Origin: Verrucomicrobiia bacterium
Lineage (GTDB): Bacteria > Verrucomicrobiota > Verrucomicrobiia > Limisphaerales > UBA11358
Length of the DNA: 34,997 bases
Direction of reading: 5' to 3'
Assembly: GCA_025451535.1 (NCBI GenBank)
Contig: JANWKE010000014.1
Coordinates: 1 to 34,997 of the forward strand
The stretch's first letter is position 1, and each line of letters starts with the position of its first letter. The notes beneath the pieces were generated by a model. It searched no databases and was not told the origin of the DNA. It saw only the letters and a list, made by a program, of their open reading frames with translations. Made by a program: the position numbers and the translations under genes. Positions 25,503-30,683 of the stretch are shown here, in pieces.

Positions 25503-25523
25503 GCCCGGCAGGTCGGGCCGGGC
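25503..25523 (-). terminator. Hairpin after the S8 protease gene
   Basis: GCCCGGC and GCCGGGC pair around a 7-base loop, 12 bases beyond the protease stop on the minus strand. It may terminate the protease transcript or protect its end. There is no U-tract. The rest of the 119-base gap also has a small CACAG/CTGTG dyad near 25470. Confidence 0.35.
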
Positions 25524-25534
25524 ACAAGCTGAAC

Positions 25535-27157
25535 TTACGGCGGCTGCAGGCGGAAAAATTGGCTGGCGTTGGTCGTGCTGATCAGAACCCGGTTCAAATT
25601 GTTTGCCACTACCGGTGCCGGATAATTCGTGTTCCAAATGACTGGCGCAGCCAGGCTGGTCGCCGAGGCCAGCACAAAACCGTCCGGATAAATCGGCCAG
25701 GTAAGGACCAGGTTGGTGCCGGAGGGTGCAGCGTTCAGCCGCGTTGAAGAAAATACCCAGGCCAGGGCGTAGGTTTCCGAAAAACTGACAATGGATAAGC
25801 CCGGCATTCCGCCGGCCTTCCAAACCTGCAAGTCATAGCGGCCCGATGCCAGTTGCGGCAGGAAGACGTGTTCAACGTTGTCCACCAGACTGGTGCTGCT
25901 CGCCACGAGGTTGCTGGTGGCGGCATTGTACAAGAACAAATCCAGATCGTTGATGGCGGTCTTGTTCTGCTGGCGATTCCAAACCAGCGTTGCCGTGGCG
26001 GCAAAGGTGGCGTTGCTGAAACCGTTGGTGACGTTGAAATAATAATGGTTTATTTCGTCGGAACTGGTGCCGCTGGTGTTGGTGTTGAAATCCCAGCCGC
26101 TCAACGCGCCAATCGTGCCGGTTGCGCCATTGGGCGGATGCTCGCTGCCGGACGGAACGCTGGTCGCGGCGATGTAGCCGTGCTGGCCGCCGGCGAGTTG
26201 CTCGTAGGAATTGAAAACGTTCAATAGGCCGGCACCGTAACGCGTATCGAGTGGCGATGGCGGATTGTTGGTCCAGTCGGCAGGCTTCACCGCTCCATTC
26301 AGCAATAATGCCTTGATCGTGCGCATGTCGGCGGCGGCGTTGGTCTTGCTCCCGCCGTCACCACGCAAACCCGTCTGCATCAGCACCGCCGCCGCGCCGG
26401 CTACTTGCGGCGTGGAAAAGCTCGTCGCAATTGCCGGCGCAATAATATCCGGTTTCGCGCGGCCATTATCCTCGGTCGGGCCAATGCTCGAGTTAACATA
26501 ACCGTAAGCGCCAACGGACAGGCCATTGTAGCACGTCGAGGGGGGCGCCACCGTGCCGCTGCCGGGCCCGCCGTTACCCGCCCCGGAAACGAAGAGCGTA
26601 TCGTATTGGGCCGCATAATCATCAAACTGCGAATCCAGCTGCTGTTGCTGGGAAACAGTTACCTGAGCGGGAACGTAACCAAAAATGAAACTTTGATTGA
26701 CGACCGGATCGTTGATGTTCGGCGGGAGTGTCGCCGCGATAATGCTGGTATAAAAATAATCCGCGTCATAATTGTCCACGTGCACCACGTTGGTGGCTAC
26801 CCCGCCCGGCAATCCGTAAAAATAAGAGGCCACGGAGTCCGCATGACCCGACTCCGTGCCCACGCTGTTGGGAAAGACAGTGGCGGTGCCATTGGTGCCC
26901 AGGTACATGAAAATACTTACCGGTTTTTGTACTGAACCGTTCGCCGGGTTGACTTCAAAGTCGGGCGGGATGTTGGTACCTTTTGCTTCGGGTTGAGCGA
27001 TGCGGATGCCCGTGCCATCCGCGTTTGTGATTACGCTTCGCAGCAGCGTCACACCGATGGCATTCAATTGCTGCGCCTGCGCAGTCAAGCCCATTGGACA
27101 TCCTCCCAAAAGTATCGCCAGAAACCGCAGCAATCGCAAACAACGGATTGTTTTCAT
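25535..27157 (-). CDS. Secreted S8 (subtilisin-like) protease with an Asp-to-Glu change
   Basis: This 540-residue protein has a signal peptide (RFLAILLGGCPMGLTAQAQ) and an S8 fold. His105 is in ESGHADSVA, Asn195 (oxyanion) is in FVSGAGNGG and Ser246 is in ATSFSTPQVAGAAAVL. The position of the usual catalytic Asp (VAVID) is occupied by Glu57 in RIAQPEA. A C-terminal beta-rich P/Homo-B-like region (NHYYFNVTNG, INDLDLFLYNAATSNLVASS) precedes a final module ending TWP...SQFFRLQPP, a type of tail common in secreted Verrucomicrobiota proteins. It may be an active secreted protease with a Glu triad or an inactive relative. It lies upstream of the GH39-like gene on the same strand and diverges from queE. 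Confidence 0.83.
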   Translation of the reverse strand: MKTIRCLRLLRFLAILLGGCPMGLTAQAQQLNAIGVTLLRSVITNADGTGIRIAQPEAKGTNIPPDFEVNPANGSVQKPVSIFMYLGTNGTATVFPNSVGTESGHADSVASYFYGLPGGVATNVVHVDNYDADYFYTSIIAATLPPNINDPVVNQSFIFGYVPAQVTVSQQQQLDSQFDDYAAQYDTLFVSGAGNGGPGSGTVAPPSTCYNGLSVGAYGYVNSSIGPTEDNGRAKPDIIAPAIATSFSTPQVAGAAAVLMQTGLRGDGGSKTNAAADMRTIKALLLNGAVKPADWTNNPPSPLDTRYGAGLLNVFNSYEQLAGGQHGYIAATSVPSGSEHPPNGATGTIGALSGWDFNTNTSGTSSDEINHYYFNVTNGFSNATFAATATLVWNRQQNKTAINDLDLFLYNAATSNLVASSTSLVDNVEHVFLPQLASGRYDLQVWKAGGMPGLSIVSFSETYALAWVFSSTRLNAAPSGTNLVLTWPIYPDGFVLASATSLAAPVIWNTNYPAPVVANNLNRVLISTTNASQFFRLQPP

Positions 27158-27279
27158 CAGTAATTCACATGCATTAGAGCAAATTTCATGCTCAAAAGGC
27201 GACGTTTTTCTCCCATTTTTGCCGGTTGGATCACGGCCCGGGTTTCCTTTTCAAAACCAAAACATTACACTGCCAGCCG

Positions 27280-28023
27280 ATGTCCGATACGCTTGTCATC
27301 AACGAAATTTATTTAAGCCTGCAAGGGGAAAGCACCTTTGCCGGGTTGCCGTGTATTTTCGTCCGGCTTACGGCCTGCAATCTGCGCTGCTCCTACTGCG
27401 ACACCGCCTACGCCTTCACCGGGGGCAAAAAGAAATCGCTGCCGGAGGTTTTGTCGGAAATCAAGCAACTGGCCGGACCGTTTTCCAACTCAAAACTCGA
27501 AACGCAAAATTCAAAACTTCCCCTCATCGAGTTGACCGGCGGTGAACCGTTGCTCCAGAGAAGTTGTCTGCCGCTGATGAAATCGCTTTGCGACGACGGC
27601 TTTACCGTGTTGCTCGAAACCAGCGGCGCGCACGATATTTCGCTTGTGGACCCGCGCGTTCGCCGCATTGTGGATTTGAAATGTCCGAGCAGTGGCGAAG
27701 TGGAACGCAACCGCTGGGAAAACCTCAAGCACCTCAATGCCGGTGACGAAATCAAATTCGTCGTCGGCACCCGGGAAGATTATGATTGGACGAAACAACA
27801 AATTTCGCAGCACGAACTCGCTGCGATTTGTCCGTTGCTGGTTTCGTGGGTGCATCCGCTGATGGCCGGGCAGCAGGATAAGTCGTTGAAAAAAGTTCCG
27901 CCGGGACAAGCGCCGATTTCGCGGCGTGAATTGGCGGAAAAAATCATCGCCGACGCGTTGCCGGTTCGCTTTCAGGTTCAGATGCACAAAGTGATCTGGC
28001 CGCCGGAACAGCGCGGGGTTTAG
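27280..28023 (+). CDS. queE: 7-carboxy-7-deazaguanine synthase
   Basis: This 247-residue radical SAM enzyme makes 7-carboxy-7-deazaguanine for queuosine (or other 7-deazaguanine) synthesis. The start INEIYLSLQGES is typical, and the cluster motif CNLRCSYCDTAYAF carries the CxxxCxxC cysteines. Further motifs are IELTGGEPLLQ, VLLETSGAHD, VDLKCPSSGE, EIKFVVG and the terminal VRFQVQMHKVIW. The ATG at 27280 is the normal start. Between KQLAGPF and LIELTGGEP is an extra stretch (SNSKLETQNSKLP) encoded by a heptamer repeat. No queC, queD or queF is nearby and no preQ1 riboswitch was recognised in the 122-base leader. Confidence 0.92.
   Translation: MSDTLVINEIYLSLQGESTFAGLPCIFVRLTACNLRCSYCDTAYAFTGGKKKSLPEVLSEIKQLAGPFSNSKLETQNSKLPLIELTGGEPLLQRSCLPLMKSLCDDGFTVLLETSGAHDISLVDPRVRRIVDLKCPSSGEVERNRWENLKHLNAGDEIKFVVGTREDYDWTKQQISQHELAAICPLLVSWVHPLMAGQQDKSLKKVPPGQAPISRRELAEKIIADALPVRFQVQMHKVIWPPEQRGV
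27491..27518 (+). repeat. In-frame heptamer repeat inside queE
   Basis: Four degenerate 7-base units run head to tail: CAAAACT, CGAAACG, CAAAATT, CAAAACT. They lie inside queE and encode a polar loop (SKLETQNSK) that interrupts a region normally tighter in the family. The reading frame is kept. Confidence 0.7.
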
Positions 28024-28026
28024 AAA

Positions 28027-28125
28027 TTTATAATTTACGATTGATGATTTATGATTTGTCCCGACCGCAGAAAAACATTTAGCAATCGTAAATCATAAAT
28101 CATAAATCAAAAATCATAAATCGTG
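28027..28125. repeat. Two opposed heptamer arrays between queE and the aminotransferase gene
   Basis: The right array (28084-28125) has six 7-base units in a row: AATCGTA, AATCATA, AATCATA, AATCAAA, AATCATA, AATCGTG. The left array (28027-28054) has four units of the reverse complement type (TTTATAA, TTTACGA, TTGATGA, TTTATGA). Together they fold into a long AT-rich hairpin across the whole 99-base gap. The last unit supplies the GTG start codon of the aminotransferase. The array may end queE transcription, control access to the GTG, or be a mobile repeat. Confidence 0.75.
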
Positions 28126-29505
28126 TCCAAAACAAAAAAAGTCCTGCAACAGCTTCGTGATTTTGAATCGCGGAACATTTTATTTTTGGAGAGTGACGGT
28201 TCCTGGCCCATCGTTTGGGAACGCGCCCGGGACGTACACGTTTGGGACGCCAACGGGAAGAAGTATCTTGATTTGACTGCGGCGTTTGGCGTGGCCACCG
28301 CCGGTCACGCCAATCCGCGCGTGGTCAAAGCCGGGCAGCGGCAACTGGCTCGCCTGCCACATGCCATGGGTGACGTGCATCCCCACGCGCGGAAGGCCGA
28401 ACTCGCGCGCGAATTGAGCCGGATCACTTTTGAACGGTGGGAACGATTTCGGAAGGACGAGTTACACGAGTCCCAAAAATCAACGGCTCAGACAAAATCA
28501 GGGACTCGTGCAACTCGTCCCTCCGGAAAGGTAATCTTCTCCAACTCCGGTTTTGAAGCCGTCGAATCCACGCTCAAAACGGCCATGCTCGCCACCGGCA
28601 AACCAGGCGTCATCGCCTTTTCCGGCGCGTATCACGGACTCGGCTACGGCGCGCTCAACGTCACGCACCGCGATTTCTTCCGTGGCCCGTTCCACAATCA
28701 GCTCCGCGAGTTCGGGCATTTCGTCTTGTTCCCGGAAAAGTCCGGCGACCTGACCGCTGTCGAATGGGCCGTCGGCCGGCTCTTACGGCGCGAACGGATT
28801 GGCGCCATCCTCGTCGAGCCGGTGCAGGCGCGGGGTGGTATCAATGTCCCGCCAGAGGAATTTTTGCCGATGCTCCGCAAGCTTTGCGATGAGCACGGTG
28901 CGCTGCTGGTTCTCGACGAAATTTACACCGGGTTCGGCCGTACCGGGAAATGGTTCGCCTGCGAGCACAGCGCCGTTGTGCCCGACCTCATCTGCCTCGG
29001 CAAGGCGCTGACCGGCGGCTTCCCGCTGTCCGCCTGTGTTGGCCGGGCGGACATTATGGACGTGGCCTGGCCGGAATCGCGCGGCGAGGCGATTCATACC
29101 AGCACGTTCCTCGGAAATCCAGTTGGTTGCGCCATGGCACTGGCGCAAATCGCCGAAATCCAACGGCTTAACCTCTGCCAACGGAGCGCCGGGCTTGGCG
29201 AATTTTTGCTGAGTGCGCTGGGTTCTCTCCGCATTCCGCACTCCGCATTCCGCATTTCCGCTCGCGGTTTGGGCTTAATGGCGGGCGTCGAATTGCAATT
29301 GCCCGATGGCAAGCCGGCAAGCGAAGTCACGATGCGGGTCATCAAAAAAATGTTGCGCCAGGGTTTCATTCTTTTGCCGGAAGGCGAGCACGCCAACGTC
29401 ATCAGCTTCACCCCGCCATTGACCATTACCAGGGCGCAACTGGCAAAAACCGTCGCTGCCCTCGCCGAGGTTTTGACCACGGATGGACACGGTCTGTTGC
29501 ATTGA
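28123..29505 (+). CDS. Class-III PLP-dependent aminotransferase
   Basis: This 460-residue enzyme belongs to the class III (ornithine/acetylornithine/GABA-type) aminotransferases. Visible motifs are the dimer-arm start VWDANGKKYLDLTAAFGVATAGHANP, split by reading position, then NSGFEAVESTLKTA, FSGAYHGLGYGALNVT, GAILVEPVQARGGINVPP, LLVLDEIYTGFGRTG (PLP-binding Asp) and LICLGKALTGGFPLSA with the Schiff-base Lys. The natural substrate cannot be told. Two inserts disturb it: about 25 residues between LSRITFERWERF and GKVIFSNSG, made by a palindromic element, and LRIPHSAFRIS, made by heptamers. The family is otherwise intact. The start is GTG 28123. The upstream gene, queE, is functionally unrelated. 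Confidence 0.88.
   Translation: MSKTKKVLQQLRDFESRNILFLESDGSWPIVWERARDVHVWDANGKKYLDLTAAFGVATAGHANPRVVKAGQRQLARLPHAMGDVHPHARKAELARELSRITFERWERFRKDELHESQKSTAQTKSGTRATRPSGKVIFSNSGFEAVESTLKTAMLATGKPGVIAFSGAYHGLGYGALNVTHRDFFRGPFHNQLREFGHFVLFPEKSGDLTAVEWAVGRLLRRERIGAILVEPVQARGGINVPPEEFLPMLRKLCDEHGALLVLDEIYTGFGRTGKWFACEHSAVVPDLICLGKALTGGFPLSACVGRADIMDVAWPESRGEAIHTSTFLGNPVGCAMALAQIAEIQRLNLCQRSAGLGEFLLSALGSLRIPHSAFRISARGLGLMAGVELQLPDGKPASEVTMRVIKKMLRQGFILLPEGEHANVISFTPPLTITRAQLAKTVAALAEVLTTDGHGLLH
28447..28528. repeat. Palindromic element inserted in frame in the aminotransferase gene
   Basis: The arms GGACGAGTTACACGAGTCCC (28455-28474) and GGGACTCGTGCAACTCGTCC (28501-28520) are reverse complements with one mismatch. 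The similarity runs on outward for about 8 more bases with two mismatches. The 26-base loop is unrelated. The element codes for about 27 residues (from RKDELHES to TRATRPSGK) where related enzymes go straight on to the GKVIFSNSG strand. Confidence 0.8.
29229..29256 (+). repeat. In-frame heptamer repeat inside the aminotransferase gene
   Basis: Four 7-base units follow each other: CCGCATT, CCGCACT, CCGCATT, CCGCATT. They encode RIPHSAFRI in the small domain between LLSALGS and SARGLGLMAGVEL, a position where length varies in the family. Confidence 0.7.
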
Positions 29506-29572
29506 TTCCATTAAAGGTAAATTAGCAAATTGCTTGTAAAATCAAAGACTATTCGGGTGAAACCGCTGGAAT

Positions 29573-29596
29573 TTGCCGTAACCGGCGGCAACTTTT
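29573..29596 (+). terminator. Candidate terminator after the aminotransferase gene
   Basis: TTGCCG and CGGCAA form a 6-bp stem around TAACCGG and are followed by CTTTT, 68 bases after the stop codon. It is weak but correctly oriented. The remainder of 29506-29659 shows no gene, only a short direct repeat of CTGACAGT. Confidence 0.35.
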
Positions 29597-29659
29597 ACTG
29601 ACAGTTCGACTGACAGTGGCAATACCGAAATAGGCGAAATGTTCATGGCGGGTTTCGGT

Positions 29660-30046
29660 TCAAGCGGGTTGAATGTCGGCAGGAAAGTAAGAGTGATACT
29701 TGAGGCGCGGGTCGGCGGGATGGACGCCGAAAGGGTTGAAGCTACCGCACGGATGCTGCCAGAGGCTGCGACGCTGATTCCAATGGAAACCCAAAGCCCA
29801 AAGCAAACTTGCCAGACCGGGCCTGCGGGCAGGCGAGACATCCAGCCAAACCCATTTGCCGACAACCTCGGCGACTTCGTATTGCCTCGGCAACCGTGTC
29901 CGCAAATAGTTCAAAACCGATTCGGTGGACAATCTGCGATTGGTGCAATGCCTAACGAAATCCGGCAGCGCCTTGGTGGATTTTGAAACCGACGATGGCC
30001 GGACATTCGCCGGAGCTGACGCTTCAATTTGATTTGTTGTTTTCAT
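29660..30046 (-). CDS. Conserved-looking small protein of unknown function
   Basis: This 128-residue protein has a polar, low-complexity start (MKTTNQIEASAPANVRPSSV), a helix (STESVLNYLRTRLP) and then a compact core. The core holds EVAEVVGKWVWLDV, LASLLWALGFHWNQRRSLWQHPCG, given here in parts, and a tail DPRLKYHSYFPADIQPA. The regular Trp/Phe/His pattern and normal codon use suggest a real gene, and I recall similar proteins in accessory or plasmid-like DNA, but I cannot name a family or function. The ATG at 30046 is preceded by a run of T on the given strand (A on the coding strand). It is the left-most gene of the accessory block and is transcribed away from the OLD gene. Confidence 0.6.
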   Translation of the reverse strand: MKTTNQIEASAPANVRPSSVSKSTKALPDFVRHCTNRRLSTESVLNYLRTRLPRQYEVAEVVGKWVWLDVSPARRPGLASLLWALGFHWNQRRSLWQHPCGSFNPFGVHPADPRLKYHSYFPADIQPA

Positions 30047-30417
30047 AGCTTTTTTTTGAAACCGCTGTTCGTCACCCTGCCGTTTGCTGCTCGCTTCACT
30101 GATGGGGAGACAGCGAGCCGGGCGCGGCAGCGCATTAACGAACCAAGCGAAAGCTAAAACCGTGACAGTGGCGAAAGGGCAAAAGGGAAGACGCTGGCGC
30201 GGTTTTTGATCTCGCTCCTAAATATCGGCTCGGTGTCGGACCAGTGAGCAGCAAACGGGCGGGGGGTGATGGCGGGCGAAAAAAAGGCGAAGACAACAAC
30301 CCAACATTCCGTCTCCTGTTTTGAATCCTGTCCGGAGTCTGTGGAAGATTGCCACGGACGCGCCCGGGTATTTTTCGCGGGAGTGACAACTTTCCGCAGT
30401 CTCCGGCAAATTTGGGG

Positions 30418-30522
30418 GCGTCGTCAGGCCGGTTGGAAATCGGAGCGGGGTCGCGGAATGGAGCGAGCTTTAATTTTCGGAGAGGAGCGATTCGCGGAGA
30501 TTTTCAACCGGTCTGACGGCGC
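30418..30522 (+). ncRNA. Candidate structured RNA with a 24-bp terminal stem
   Basis: Bases 30418-30441 and 30499-30522 pair along all 24 positions when read as plus-strand RNA: 21 Watson-Crick pairs and 3 G-U wobbles. On the minus strand the three would be A-C mismatches. Inside, CGCG(G)AAT at 30452-30459 pairs with ATTCGCG at 30490-30496, with one bulged G. The core of the right arm is CAACCGGTCTGAC. It could be a small RNA, the leader of the downstream OLD gene, or a MITE-like element with 24-bp ends. Transcription is not shown. Confidence 0.4.
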
Positions 30523-30525
30523 GGA

Positions 30526-30602
30526 GTTAAAATGCGGCTTACAGCACGGACCTGCGCCGGGGAATCGTTCTCAATGCGCTGAAGGCGCAGCGCATTTTTA
30601 AC
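30526..30602 (+). promoter_or_regulatory. Mutually exclusive hairpins, attenuator-like
   Basis: CAGCGCATT (30588-30596) pairs perfectly with AATGCGCTG (30573-30581), leaving a loop AAGGCG and a following run of five T, as in an intrinsic terminator. The same 3' segment, CGCATTTTTAAC (30591-30602), can instead pair with GTTAAAATGCG (30526-30536) with one bulged A. The two folds exclude each other. The simplest reading is a terminator for upstream plus-strand RNA; a switchable attenuator is possible. Confidence 0.45.
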
Positions 30603-30631
30603 TTGACGGGTTGTTGCTAGGGGAAGACAAT
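30603..30631 (+). promoter_or_regulatory. Candidate promoter of the OLD gene
   Basis: TTGACG (30603-30608), 17 bases, then GACAAT (30626-30631) matches a sigma-70 type promoter at 5 and 4 of 6 positions. It lies directly after the terminator-like hairpin and about 50 bases before the ATG at 30684, so the gene could be transcribed on its own. Confidence 0.4.
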
Positions 30632-30683
30632 TTTTTAACCACTCCATTCTGCGGTGGAATCGGGCGAAACAATAACCAAATAT

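Larger units (their letters stand above)
30047..30683. other. 637-base non-coding region with several inverted repeats
   Basis: No convincing gene is present here, although short open frames exist on both strands. The region has a 13-bp perfect inverted repeat far apart (CCGTTTGCTGCTC at 30080-30092 and GAGCAGCAAACGG at 30246-30258). It also has a long hairpin at 30418-30522, alternative stems at 30526-30602 and a likely promoter at 30603-30631. It separates the divergent small gene and OLD gene and is much longer than the other gaps in the window. Confidence 0.6.

Noticed and set aside
27158-27279. preQ1 riboswitch before queE
   Set aside because: No compact C-rich hairpin followed by an A-rich tail of the known type is visible.
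28084-28125. CRISPR array
   Set aside because: The units are 7 bases with no spacers, and there are no cas genes.
29542-29865. 107-codon minus-strand open frame
   Set aside because: It overlaps the better-supported 128-residue gene in another frame and has a Ser/Pro/Ile-rich composition without structure.
30266-30601. 111-codon plus-strand open frame upstream of the OLD gene
   Set aside because: It runs through the 24-bp stem and ends in the terminator-like hairpin, and its residues show no domain pattern. The repeats look like the reason it is open, not a gene.
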